Translations under genes and position numbers: made by a program | Shown here: piece by piece, positions 20,276 to 31,440 of the stretch | Position numbering within the stretch: the stretch's first letter is position 1 | How the letters are laid out: the number at the start of each line of letters is the position of its first letter | Source of the DNA: Haematobia irritans | Lineage: Eukaryota > Arthropoda > Insecta > Diptera > Muscidae | Assembly (NCBI RefSeq): GCF_050003625.1 | Contig: NC_134397.1 | Location: 147,745,526-147,809,525 of the forward strand | DNA length: 64,000 bases | Reading direction: 5' to 3' | The notes under the pieces: model-generated | The model's input: only the letters and a program-made list of their open reading frames with translations | Databases searched by the model: none | What the model was told of the DNA's origin: nothing

Positions 20276-20426
20276 ATTATGAAGAACATCAACTCAACCC
20301 CCAAAACAAAAAAAATGCCCATAAGAAAACCCCTCACAAAAACAAAGTTAAAAAAGAAAAAAACCTAATAACAATTAACGAACTTATATATAAACAACCA
20401 CAACAACCAAATGCTTCATTCCATAA

Positions 20427-20432
20427 AATAAA
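20427..20432 (+). promoter_or_regulatory. Candidate polyadenylation signal AATAAA
   Basis: The first AATAAA after the Cow-like stop codon, 152 bases downstream. AATAAA is common by chance in DNA this AT-rich. Confidence 0.35.
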
Positions 20433-21055
20433 CTAAACAAAAGAAATTCTAGTTGGAAAAACAAGAGGACATACCAAAGAAACAACAGAAAGTAATTATG
20501 TACGTGTTTGTGTTTTTTTCATTTGCAAAAATAAAAAGCAGAAGAAGAAGAAGAAAAAATTGAGTGGCAATAGTAAAAAAAATCCGCGCTACAGTAAGAG
20601 AAGTAAAAGGTTTGGGAAATTTCATAACCAACAACCAAGTTCATATAAGAGAGAGAGAGAGAGAGGGAGAAAGAAAGCGATTCATTAAAAAAAAAACTCC
20701 AAAAACTACAGCGAGAGTGCAAGGAGACCAACATAGCGGAAAAGCCAATTAAAGAAAAAACCTAACTGGGAATGCTACTAATTTCCTTTGTAATTGGATT
20801 TGGACAGAAACTACAATAGTAATTGAAAAGCAAATGTTGGTCAATGGATTTTAAAGCTGCAAAGTCAACTGAGGTTTTCGTTGTATTTCCGAAAATTGTC
20901 CACTTTCTCCTAAGCCCCCACCCCCTTCTTACCAACTATTTCTAGGAAGTTTTGTATAACTGGTTGTAGGAATCCATTTTACATTTTTGTCTCTTTTACC
21001 CATACTTCCTAGAATAGAAAACAGCTTCTGCTTTTATATTGGCACTTTATTGAAA

Positions 21056-21061
21056 AATAAA
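21056..21061 (+). promoter_or_regulatory. Second candidate polyadenylation signal AATAAA
   Basis: Lies in ATTGAAAAATAAATATTT, about 780 bases after the stop. A further ATAAAA follows a few bases on. An alternative end for a longer 3' UTR. Confidence 0.3.
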
Positions 21062-21133
21062 TATTTAAAATAAAAGTGAAAAAATGAAACTACAAAAAAA
21101 TCTTTTATTTGTTGTTTTTGCTGTTTATAATCC

Positions 21134-21164
<31 letters not shown>
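21134..21164. repeat. (ATT)n microsatellite
   Basis: An uninterrupted run of about ten ATT triplets. Confidence 0.9.
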
Positions 21165-21165
<1 letters not shown>

Positions 21166-21800
21166 TATTCTATGGCATATTTCTTAGTTTATGCACTTTT
21201 ATCTACTTCATAACCAGCAGTAAAATATGAGAATATTCCGCCCATTATGATGAATTATGAAATATGAAATAAATTAATAAGCATCTTTAACCAAAAAGCA
21301 ACATTATTATTTGTGTGATAAGATTTTGTAATCTTTATGTTCTTTTTGCTATACTATCAATTGGTAAAGAAGAATTAAGGATAATTGTAGTGTTGGAATT
21401 CCAAAATACAATATCCGTGATTAAATGGTAGAAACAATTTACAGAAAATGTTACGATTGCATAGCTAATGAAAATCAATACTCCACTTTCTGTCCGAACA
21501 ACGAATGACCAGTATTGAGTACCAGTTTGTGGTATCAGAAAACGGATACTTTTAGCTGGCGGATATACTGTATTTAAGAAAATTAAAAAAACGGAGAGAA
21601 TGCAAGCAGATAATGAATGTGGTGGAACGTGTAAAAAATTGCAGTGGCACGAAAATCTGTTTAGGCGATGTCAACAATTCATTGTCATTTTTCCAACGAC
21701 TACACTAGATGGCATTTCTATTAATTTTTGGTACTAAGTGAAATACAAGAATTGGAACTACATAGCAAACGCCGTTATCACGACGATATGACAAATCTAA
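21165..21800. other. Sequence downstream of the Cow-like gene, nothing recognised
   Basis: AT-rich. No ORF with a protein motif. No repeat shared with other parts of the window was noticed. Confidence 0.4.
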
Positions 21801-22130
21801 TGGTGTTTTCTTTTCTGAAAAAAGTGCTTTGCCTTCATTTTGTCTGTACAGAATGCGCATTTTTAAAATGTTACCAGCAACCTAAAAAATGCTATCATTT
21901 CAGCGGGCAGAAAAGAATTCAAAGAAGGAAACAGGGCAATCGCAGCACTCTCGTTTGTTGGCAGTGCTGAAAATGCCCGTAATTTGCCTCTAATGGTGGC
22001 GCTATTTTCACAACAGAATTCGAAGCCTTTTCGCACTTTTGCCTGTTTTTTTAGATAAGAATCTAAAGAGTACATTTTCCGGGCAAAATGCAAAAAAAGT
22101 GTGCATTTTTTACAAGAAAAGAAAACACCA
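21801..22130. mobile_element. 330-bp TIR MITE (TGGTGTTTTCTTTTCT ends)
   Basis: A perfect 16-bp terminal inverted repeat, TGGTGTTTTCTTTTCT at 21801-21816 and its reverse complement at 22115-22130. Imperfect pairing continues inward (AAAAAAGTGC against GTGCATTTTTT). No clear target duplication was found and there is no ORF. The interior is less AT-rich than its surroundings. Confidence 0.7.
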
Positions 22131-22224
22131 TAAGTCAATATTTTTCGACAAATTCAAGTCATGTTTATTAGACATAATTAATTATTTCACTTGTTAAAGA
22201 AAATTTCGTAGTTTTGCAGGGAAA

Positions 22225-22423
22225 AACAAGTAAGTAAAGTAGAAAGTCGGGCGGGGCCGACTATATCATACCCTAAACCACCCTTACTGACTTAGTAATC
22301 ATAAGCATTTGTGGGGTAACATTAGATATAGGTCTGGGAGATAAACCGCAGTTGCATATATAAGAAAATTAAGGGGTACATGTTTATGGGTGCTTTGTCT
22401 CAATATGACTATAGTTCATAGTC
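22225..22423 (-). mobile_element. HINE-B 3' terminus fragment
   Basis: It starts AACAAGTAAGTAAAG, then the hairpin AGTCGGGCGGGGCCGACT and ATATCATACCCTAAACCAC, which is the HINE-B 3' block read on the - strand. It matches 8430-8650 in reverse. It stops where a hAT-like end begins (CAGTGTTGCCAGG). Confidence 0.75.
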
Positions 22424-22512
22424 AGTGTTGCCAGGAAAAATGTTCGGTTTACCCTACAAGGACTAAAAAGGTTCCCCACTCTCCCATACATTCTCAAACA
22501 ATTTTCCCTACA
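22424..22512. mobile_element. hAT-like terminal fragment (CAGTGTTGCCAGG)
   Basis: CAGTGTTGCCAGG is identical to the left TIR of the complete element at 60190-60660. Only about 90 bp remain before a HINE-B 5' end. The matching right end was not found. Confidence 0.45.
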
Positions 22513-22516
22513 ATAT

Positions 22517-23590
22517 TTATACCCTTCACCACTACTGTGGTACAGGGTATAATAAGTTTGTGCATTTGTATGTAACGCCAAGAAATAGTGGTCATAGACC
22601 CATCTTTTAGTATACCGATCGGCTTAGAATTAAATTCTGAGTCGATTTATCGATGTCCGTCTGTCTGTCTGTCTGTTTGTCCGTCCGTCTGTCTGTATAT
22701 GTAATTTTGTGCACAAAGTACAGCACGCAATTTAAGTCCGATTGTCCTCAAATTTGGCATAGGGCCGTTTCTTGGGACAGAGAAAATCGCCATTGGTTTT
22801 GGAAAAAATCGGTTCAGATTTAGATATAGCTGCCATATATATTTATCCCCGATTTGGTCATAGTTAGCGTGTTTATCAACCGATTTTCTTGAAATATCGT
22901 ACATCCAAATATTTTATGAATCTCGAAAATCTTGCAAAATATCAGCCAAATCGGTTCAGATTTAGATATAGCTCCCATATATATCTTTCGTCCGATTTGA
23001 ACTTATATGACAACAAAAGCCAGAGTTTTGTCGTGATTTGCTTCAAATTTTGCACAAGGGGTACGTTTAATAGTATCGTTAAGTGTGTCAAATTTTGTTA
23101 AAATCGGTTCAAATTTAGATATAGCTCCCATATATATCTTTCGTCCGATTTGAACTTATATGACAACAAAAGCCAGAGTTTTGTCGTGATTTGCTTCAAA
23201 TTTTGCACAAGGGGTACGTTTAATAGTATCGTTAAGTGTGTCAAATTTTGTTAAAATAGGTTCAGATTTAGATATAGCTCGCATATATATCTTTCGCCCG
23301 ATTTGGACTTATATGGTCTCAAAAGCTTTGCCCTGACTTACTTCAAATTTTGCACAAGCGGTACTTTTAACGATACTATTATATGTGCTAAATATGGTCA
23401 AAATCGATTGAGATTTAGATACAGCTCCCATATATATCTTTCGTCCGATTTGAACTTATATGGTCTCAAAATCCAGGGTATTTCCGTGATTTGCTTCAAA
23501 TTTCGCACAAGGAGTACGTTTAGTAGTATCGGTAATTGTGCCAAATTTGGTTGAAATCGGTTCAGATTTAGATTTGAGTAACATTGGTTA
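22517..23590 (+). mobile_element. HINE-B 5' portion
   Basis: The 5' end is TTATACCCTTCACCACTAC, then TGTGGTACAGGGTATAATAAG. A long GTCY run lies near 22650-22690 (GTCCGTCTGTCTGTCTG). Minisatellite units follow to about 23575, including a near-exact 153-bp repeat (22965 and 23118). The array breaks off at TTAGATTTGAGTAAC and switches to sequence of a - strand copy. Confidence 0.8.
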
Positions 23591-24582
23591 ATAAATAAGA
23601 GTATTGCGGCTAAATTTGGGAAAAGCGAACCAATCTGAACCAATTTGCATAATATTTTGCGGGTTTGATTAATACCACAAAAGGTTACCTCGTGCAAAAT
23701 TTGAGTAAGATCAGTTAAGAAATGAGGCCTCTAAATTTTGCACATAGCCTTAGTACTATAGAGGACTGGATCTAACCAACTTTGAGTAAGATCGGATAAT
23801 AAATAAGGGTTCTACGGCCAAATTTGGAAAAATCGGACTATACATATATACGGGAACTATATCTTAATAGCCACCGTGGTGCAATGGTTAGCATGCCCGC
23901 CTTGCATACACAAGGTCGTGGTTCGATTCCTGCTTCGACCGAACACCAAAAAGTTTTTCAGCGGTGGATTATCCCACCTCAGTAATGCTGGTGACATTTC
24001 TGATGGTTTCAAAAGCCTCTCTAAGTGGTTTCACTGTAATGTGGAACGCCGTTCGGACTCGGCTATAAAAAGGAGGTCCCTTGTCATTGAGCTCAACACG
24101 GAATCGGTCAGCGCTCAGTGATAAGAAAGAAGTTCACCAATGTGGTATCACAATGGACTGAATAGTCTAAGTGAGCCTGATACATCGGGCTGCCACCTAA
24201 CCTAACCTAACCTATATCTCAATATGAACCGATTTCGATGAAATTATGCAAATACAGTTAGTGCTATAGAAGATAGAAGGGCGGTACATATATATGGGAG
24301 CTATATCTAAATTTGATCCGATTTCTTCCAAATTCAACAGCCTTCGTCCTTGTGCCCAAAAAACTCCCTGTACCAAATTTCATCAAAATCGGTTAATAAT
24401 TGCGACTGGAATGCTGCGAACAACAAATACATGGACAGACGGACGGACACCAAGCGCTAGATCGACTCAAGAGGTGATTCTGAGTCGATCGGTATATATT
24501 TTATGGGGTCTAAAATCAATATTTCTGCTAGGCACATTTTTTGACATATCAAACTTATTATACCCTGTGGTTTAGGGTATAA
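23591..24582 (-). mobile_element. HINE-B-like 5' portion, inverted, split by a SINE
   Basis: Reading on the - strand from 24582 it begins with a TTATACCC-type end (plus TTATTATACCCTGTGG and GTTTAGGGTATAA). Then come the AAATATATACCGATCGACTC block and a GTCC run (plus GACAGACGGACGGAC near 24435). Minisatellite-like units follow. Its 3' part is missing. With 22517-23590 it forms a head-to-head mosaic. A SINE interrupts it at 23869-24211. Confidence 0.65.
23857..24223 (+). mobile_element. tRNA-derived SINE, best-preserved head
   Basis: The body is 23869-24211. The 12-bp target duplications are CTATATCTTAAT (23857-23868) and CTATATCTCAAT (24212-24223), with one mismatch. The A box TGGTGCAATGG is at 23877-23887 and the B box GGTTCGATTCC at 23920-23930. 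After the head come CACCAAAAAGTTTTTCAG, GACATTTC, CACTGTAATGTGG and CACTCAGTG-like blocks. The tail is AATAGTCTAAGTGAGCC, GGGCTGCCACC and CCTAA repeats. It sits inside a HINE. Confidence 0.9.
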
Positions 24583-24965
24583 AAAAGGGGTGCAAAATTG
24601 CAAAACTGATTTAGAGCCATACGAAGTTCAATATGGATACATTTGTGGTAAAATTTTAATTTTTTTTTTAAGAATTTATTTATTTCTGAGTGTATTCCCC
24701 TTTTTAGTTCATTCAATTAATGTACAAAAAAAAAAAATTAAAATAAAAATATTAACTTTCTCATATTGGAAAAATTTTAACTAAAACATAAAAATTTCCA
24801 TAAAAAAAAAATAGAGTTTTATTAGCTTTATTGCCCTGGAGTGTTCACTTGTTTTTTTTAAGTGTAGATAAACCAAATTGCGCTTTGGTATAAAATATTT
24901 TCTTTAAGACCAAATAAACTTGAATTTATGATAAGCGACGTAACGATTGTCTCCACTCCACTGTG
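24583..24965. other. AT-rich spacer, nothing recognised
   Basis: No gene. Around 24900-24960 it resembles 1480-1530 (ATTTATGATA...AACGATTGTCTCC), perhaps a shared relic. Confidence 0.35.
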
Positions 24966-24978
24966 TGGCACTAATGGT

Positions 24979-25230
24979 TAGGTTAGGTTAAAGTGGCGGC
25001 CCGTTTAAGATTCAGGCTCACTTAGACTATTCAGTCCATTGTGATACCATATTACATATGGGCACTTCTAGTTTTAACCGCTGAACCTTCTCGATTATTT
25101 TCTTCTGTTGAACCAACCAGATTGCTTAAGTTAACGATTTCCAGGTCCGCCAGTAATCTATAGCTATATGCCCCTAAAATTTGCTTACGCCTTACACAAA
25201 ATGCAGGACACTCACACAAGAGGTGTTTAA
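24979..25230 (-). mobile_element. 5'-truncated LINE, 3' end only
   Basis: On the - strand it ends with GGACTGAATAGTCTAAGTG, AGCCTGAATCTTAAAC and TAACCTAACCTAACC. Upstream is the LINE C-terminal coding region also seen at 30276-30490. It is flanked by TGGCACTAATGGT (24966-24978) and TGGCACTTATGGT (25231-25243), a 13-bp target duplication with one mismatch. The tail shares about 50 bases with the SINE tail. Confidence 0.75.
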
Positions 25231-28200
25231 TGGCACTTATGGTCAGGGCCGCCTCCTGAGTCTATTTATCGATGCCCGTCTGTCTGTGAACACGTTTTTG
25301 TAACGAGTAAACGCAGTTTTAGTCAAATGTACTTCAAATTTAACACAGGTATGCGATTTGGGTCAGAATAAAACACTATTGATTTTGGAAGAAATCGGTT
25401 CAGATTTAAATATAGTTCCCATATATATATTTTCAACCGGTTTATACTCATATGACCACAGAGGGCCAAAGTTTTACTCCGATTTATACGTGAGTAGAAA
25501 TAACTTCCCTACTATGCATGCAAAATTTTGGTAAAATCGGGTCATAGCTCCCATGTTTATGTACGATCACTTTAGGAATATATAGCCACAAAGTCCACAG
25601 ACAATTTTTTCATATACTTATATACTGTAATTATATCAGGCAGGATTCAGATGAAACACCGATTTGATTAAAAATTTTCCGATATAGAAAACTATGGTCC
25701 GATTTGTCGTTTCAAAAAATATGTTAAGTATATTCATGATATCATTATATAAACTTGCCGTATGTTAAAAAAAAATAATTAACACAAATATATCGTAATG
25801 AATTTTTATATTAACAACTCTCAATCGTAACAATAATTCTTACAGTTTCGTACAAGCAATTCTCATTAAAAAAAATCATATAAAAACTCTTGTTATTGCT
25901 TAATTATTTTCAACAATTAAAGCTCATCGCACCGAATAAATTCAACGTTGTAAAATAAAACAGAAATATTTTATAAATACAAAATGAATCCCAATACATA
26001 AGATAATAAAAAAACCAACAGTATTTGATCATCCTTAATAAAACAAAAGTTACAGTTTAATTTAAAATGTTTTTATAAAATAAAAAAATAAAAACAAACG
26101 AATATGAAAATTCCATATAAAAAATAATCTCAAATCTCTCCGAAAGCATTTTCCAACTGGTTAATGAATTTATCAAAAAACAAACAAGAAAACCCACTCA
26201 CCCATTCTAACTGGAAAAAAAAACAAAGCAAAATATAGCATAAATTTTATAGTAATTACAAACAGTCATGGAAATAAAAAAATTTAGTAAACAAAAAAAC
26301 AAACACAACACCGTTAAATTTAAATCATACAACCATAACAAAAACAAATAGTTTAAGATTCAGGCTCACTTAGACTATTCAGTCCATTGTGATACCATAT
26401 TACATATGGGCACTTCTAGTTTTAACCGCTGAACCTTCTCGATTATTTTCTTCTGTTGAACCAACCAGATTGCTTAAGTTAACGATTTCCAGGTCCGCCA
26501 GTAATCTATAGCTATATGCCCCTAAAATTTGCTTACGCCTTACACAAAATGCAGGACACTCACACAAGAGGTGTTTAATGGCACTTATGGTCAGGGCCGC
26601 CTCCTGAGTCTATTTATCGATGCCCGTCTGTCTGTGAACACGTTTTTGTAACGAGTAAACGCAGTTTTAGTCAAATGTACTTCAAATTTAACACAGGTAT
26701 GCGATTTGGGTCAGAATAAAACACTATTGATTTTGGAAGAAATCGGTTCAGATTTAAATATAGTTCCCATATATATATTTTCAACCGGTTTATACTCATA
26801 TGACCACAGAGGGCCAAAGTTTTACTCCGATTTATACGTGAGTAGAAATAACTTCCCTACTATGCATGCAAAATTTTGGTAAAATCGGGTCATAGCTCCC
26901 ATGTTTATGTACGATCACTTTAGGAATATATAGCCACAAAGTCCACAGACAATTTTTTCATATACTTATATACTGTAATTATATCAGGCAGGATTCAGAT
27001 GAAACACCGATTTGATTAAAAATTTTCCGATATAGAAAACTATGGTCCGATTTGTCGTTTCAAAAAATATGTTAAGTATATTCATGATATCATTATATAA
27101 ACTTGCCGTATGTTAAAAAAAAATAATTAACACAAATATATCGTAATGAATTTTTATATTAACAACTCTCAATCGTAACAATAATTCTTACAGTTTCGTA
27201 CAAGCAATTCTCATTAAAAAAAATCATATAAAAACTCTTGTTATTGCTTAATTATTTTCAACAATTAAAGCTCATCGCACCGAATAAATTCAACGTTGTA
27301 AAATAAAACAGAAATATTTTATAAATACAAAATGAATCCCAATACATAAGATAATAAAAAAACCAACAGTATTTGATCATCCTTAATAAAACAAAAGTTA
27401 CAGTTTAATTTAAAATGTTTTTATAAAATAAAAAAATAAAAACAAACGAATATGAAAATTCCATATAAAAAATAATCTCAAATCTCTCCGAAAGCATTTT
27501 CCAACTGGTTAATGAATTTATCAAAAAACAAACAAGAAAACCCACTCACCCATTCTAACTGGAAAAAAAAACAAAGCAAAATATAGCATAAATTTTATAG
27601 TAATTACAAACAGTCATGGAAATAAAAAAATTTAGTAAACAAAAAAACAAACACAACACCGTTAAATTTAAATCATACAACCATAACAAAAACAAATAGT
27701 TTAAGATTCAGGCTCACTTAGACTATTCAGTCCATTGTGATACCATATTACATATGGGCACTTCTAGTTTTAACCGCTGAACCTTCTCGATTATTTTCTT
27801 CTGTTGAACCAACCAGATTGCTTAAGTTAACGATTTCCAGGTCCGCCAGTAATCTATAGCTATATGCCCCTAAAATTTGCTTACGCCTTACACAAAATGC
27901 AGGACACTCACACAAGAGGTGTTTAATGGCACTTATGGTCAGGGCCGCCTCCTGAGTCTATTTATCGATGCCCGTCTGTCTGTGAACACGTTTTTGTAAC
28001 GAGTAAACGCAGTTTTAGTCAAATGTACTTCAAATTTAACACAGGTATGCGATTTGGGTCAGAATAAAACACTATTGATTTTGGAAGAAATCGGTTCAGA
28101 TTTAAATATAGTTCCCATATATATATTTTCAACCGGTTTATACTCATATGACCACAGAGGGCCAAAGTTTTACTCCGATTTATACGTGAGTAGAAATAAC

Positions 28201-29046
28201 TTCCCTACTATGCATGCAAAATTTTGGTAAAATCGGGTCATAGCTCCCATGTTTATGTACGATCACTTTAGGAATATATAGCCACAAAGTCCACAGACAA
28301 TTTTTTCATATACTTATATACTGTAATTATATCAGGCAGGATTCAGATGAAACACCGATTTGATTAAAAATTTTCCGATATAGAAAACTATGGTCCGATT
28401 TGTCGTTTCAAAAAATATGTTAAGTATATTCATGATATCATTATATAAACTTGCCGTATGTTAAAAAAAAATAATTAACACAAATATATCGTAATGAATT
28501 TTTATATTAACAACTCTCAATCGTAACAATAATTCTTACAGTTTCGTACAAGCAATTCTCATTAAAAAAAATCATATAAAAACTCTTGTTATTGCTTAAT
28601 TATTTTCAACAATTAAAGCTCATCGCACCGAATAAATTCAACGTTGTAAAATAAAACAGAAATATTTTATAAATACAAAATGAATCCCAATACATAAGAT
28701 AATAAAAAAACCAACAGTATTTGATCATCCTTAATAAAACAAAAGTTACAGTTTAATTTAAAATGTTTTTATAAAATAAAAAAATAAAAACAAACGAATA
28801 TGAAAATTCCATATAAAAAATAATCTCAAATCTCTCCGAAAGCATTTTCCAACTGGTTAATGAATTTATCAAAAAACAAACAAGAAAACCCACTCACCCA
28901 TTCTAACTGGAAAAAAAAACAAAGCAAAATATAGCATAAATTTTATAGTAATTACAAACAGTCATGGAAATAAAAAAATTTAGTAAACAAAAAAACAAAC
29001 ACAACACCGTTAAATTTAAATCATACAACCATAACAAAAACAAATA
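25003..29046. repeat. Tandem triplication, 3 x 1348 bp
   Basis: Three head-to-tail copies at 25003-26350, 26351-27698 and 27699-29046. Each starts GTTTAAGATTCAGGCTC and ends ACAAAAACAAATAG. I saw no differences among the copies in the stretches compared. Each holds most of the LINE 3' end, a HINE-B fragment (first copy 25244-25715) and about 630 bp of AT-rich non-repeat sequence. The first junction cuts inside the LINE tail, so the event followed that insertion. Either a very recent tandem duplication or an assembly artefact. Confidence 0.92.
25244..25715 (+). mobile_element. HINE-B fragment (repeated at +1348 and +2696)
   Basis: It contains CCTGAGTCTATTTATCGATG, the GTCY remnant CCCGTCTGTCTGTGAAC, GATTTGGGTCAGAATAAAAC and GAAATCGGTTCAGATTTAAA, then degraded minisatellite. 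The 5' end is cut by the LINE. The 3' hairpin is absent. Confidence 0.65.
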
Positions 29047-29849
29047 GTAAGGCAAGTAAATGTGGGAAATAAAAAGAAGAAAAAAAGAAAAAAAAAACAT
29101 AACAAAAAAACAAGTACATCGTAAAACGCTTAAAAATTTAAAGAAATAATATCATAAAGCCTAATTCCTTATCTACAAAACAAAAACCCTTATCCCATAT
29201 AAAAAAAAAACCGAAAATCTCATAAAACTATAGCCTATAGAAATTTTAGCATAAAAATTCATATTTACATTCATGCCCATTGAAAAAAATACCGAAAATT
29301 ATATACAAAAATATTGAGTGAAGAAATGCGATACATATAAACAAATCAGTAATCCAAAATGCTTTTTATTATATTAAAATAAAAAATAAGGAGTGATAAA
29401 TGTATGGAGATTATTATTATTTACTACACTGTGAAAAAAATTCCCACCTGCATTGAACTCTCACATTTCATAAAATTTCAGGCTCACTTAGACTGAATAG
29501 TCTAAGTTAGCATGAAATATCGGTTTGTGTAATCGGGCTCAATAGTCAAAAGTCGACCTTTTCACATTTTAAAAAAATCGGAAATTCAATTTTCCCAAAT
29601 ATTATATAAGTCGAGCTGTCGAAAAGTCGGTTTACTAATTCTCATTTAAATATAGATGACAAAAGTTATCCGATGCTATAATAGTACAGATGTCTAAAGA
29701 TTAAATAATGCTGGAAATATAATTCCAACTTGAGGAAATCTCTTATATCTAAATTTCCTTTTCATCCAAGCCACTAGTGAAGTATTTGCTATGCCCCCAT
29801 AAAAAGAATGACAGGCTGACCTTTTCGAATAACTTAGAGGAGCCAAGAT
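29047..29849. other. AT-rich sequence after the triplication
   Basis: No ORF of interest. At 29482-29517 a SINE/LINE-tail palindrome occurs: GGCTCACTTAGACTGAATAG immediately followed by TCTAAGTTAGCATG. Confidence 0.4.
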
Positions 29850-30030
29850 TTTGGCTACTTACACTCTCAACAAAATCGCTTCTGTAACATATGCCCCAAA
29901 CACATTTTGCTTCAAGCATATATATTTTCAGGATTGGTCCAAACAAAATATTGTTTGTATTGTTAAACATATTCTGTTTCACCTCAGGCATACACTTGTA
30001 GAAAAAAATGTAATGAAATTTTCTTTGTGT
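29850..30030. repeat. Family J dispersed repeat, copy 1
   Basis: TCTGTAACATATGCCCC, CTTCAAGCATATATATTTTC and ATTGTTTGTATTG ... TGTTTCACCTCAGG match the copy at 62610-62770 in the same order and orientation. The family is not recognised. Confidence 0.6.
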
Positions 30031-30130
30031 ATATATATTTTTAAGTCGCCGATTGGTTACTTTCATTATTTTACTTACAGCATACTCTCTAGGTATCTCT
30101 TTCTAAAGACACATATGTTTATAGGCTAGT

Positions 30131-30497
30131 TCTAGGTTAGGTAAGTTTAGGTTAAAGTGGCAGCCCGATTAAGATTCAGGCTCACTTAGACTATTCAGTC
30201 CATTGTGATACTACATTAACTAAAAGTACCTATTACATATGGGCACTTCTAGTTTTAACCGCTGAACCTTCTCGATTATTTTCTTCTGTTGAACCAACCA
30301 GATTGTTCCAAAAATATTAGCAGACTGCTTAAGTTAACGTTTTCCAGGTCCGCCAGTAATCTGAAGCTATATGCCCCTAAAATTTGCTTACGCCTTACAC
30401 AAAATGCAGGACACTCATACAAGAGGTGTTTTATTGATTCCTTTTCCTCCGCATTATGACAGCTCATACAATAGTCATTATACTTCGCACCAACTAA
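30131..30497 (-). mobile_element. 5'-truncated LINE with C-terminal zinc-knuckle coding end
   Basis: On the - strand, the coding end runs to the stop at 30276. It contains a CX2C...HX4C motif (YCMSCHNAEEKESIKHLL, then YECPAF), the cysteine-rich C-terminus typical of many RNase H-bearing non-LTR elements. The 3' UTR follows, with CACAATGGACTGAATAGTC, TAAGTGAGCCTG, CGGGCTGCCAC and a CCTAA-rich tail ending near 30131. Everything upstream of about 30497 is gone. The tail is nearly the same as that of the SINEs. Confidence 0.75.
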
Positions 30498-30504
30498 AAT
30501 TTTT

Positions 30505-31265
30505 AAAAAATGTAAAGAAATAAAATTTTGAGAAAATTTTCGATAGAAATAAAATTTTGACAAAAAACTTTCTATAGAAATAAAATTTTGAGAAAACTTT
30601 CCATAGAAATAAAATGTTCAAACAAATTCTAGAAATATAAAATATTGGCAAATAAAATTTTGACAAACTTTTCTATAGAAATAACATTAAAAAAAAACAA
30701 ATCTAAAGAAATAAATTTTTGAGAAAAATTTCTATAGAAATAAAAACGAATAAAATTTTGGGAAAATTTTCTATAGAACTAAGATATTGAAAAACATCAA
30801 AACAACAAATATAAAAATATAAAAAAAAATTGAGAAAATTTTCTTAGAAATAAAATTTTGAAAACCAAAATCCTAAAAAATTAAATTTTTATAAAATTTT
30901 TCTAGGGAAATAAAATTGTGAAAAAAATTTTCTATAGAAATAAAACTTTGAGACAATCTTCTATATAAATAAATAAAATTTTGACAACATTTTCTATAGT
31001 AAAAAAATTTTTGAGAAAAGTTTTTATAGAAATAAAATGCCGGCAAAATTTTCTATAGAAATAAAATTTTGACAAAATTTTCTATAAAAATAAAATTTTG
31101 AGATAACTGTCTATAGATATAAAATTACAAAAACAAAATTCTATAGAATTTTGAGAAAAATGTCTGTTGAAAAAAATTTTGACAAGGTTTTCTATAGAAA
31201 AAAAAATTTTAAAAAAAAATCGAAAGAAATACATTTTTGATAAAATTTTCTATACATTCAAAAAA
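30505..31265 (-). repeat. 29-bp minisatellite array, reverse orientation
   Basis: Many degenerate units of TTTCTATAGAAATAAAATTTTGA. It begins directly at the truncated LINE edge. It is more degraded than the arrays at 3935 and 61080 and contains AAAATATAAAAAAAA insertions. Confidence 0.75.
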
Positions 31266-31440
31266 AAAAGTTTTCTTGGGTCCGAATATTTTGACCCTTC
31301 TTTAAGGATTTTGGTTTTGATTCCGAGCCAAAGATGCGGTTTCTTTAAAATAAAAACATTTTTACGGACCTCCCTGGCTTTAAATCTAGGATCGATAAAA
31401 TTAAAATTGGATACAGAATAAATATAAAAATATAAAAAAA
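31266..31440. repeat. Non-array block repeated at 31946-32095
   Basis: GATTCCGAGCCAAAGATGCGG, TTTCTTTAAAATAAAAAC and CTGGCTTTAAATCTAGGATC occur here and again about 669 bp downstream. The arrays and this block were therefore duplicated together as a higher-order unit. Confidence 0.75.

Larger units (their letters stand above)
20276..21070 (+). other. Probable 3' UTR of the Cow-like gene
   Basis: A-rich, CA-rich, stop-dense sequence follows the stop codon, typical of fly 3' UTRs. It contains a GA-type microsatellite (about 20650-20665). Candidate AATAAA polyadenylation signals are at 20427-20432 and 21056-21061. The true 3' end cannot be chosen from sequence alone. Confidence 0.5.

Noticed and set aside
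20638..20752. Possible coding continuation in the GA-rich part of the 3' UTR
   Set aside because: It lies after an in-frame stop with no splice support; simple-sequence composition explains the open frame.
22424..22512. Pairing this CAGTGTTGCCAGG end with a right end to make a complete hAT-like element
   Set aside because: No inverted partner or 8-bp duplication was found nearby; kept only as a fragment.
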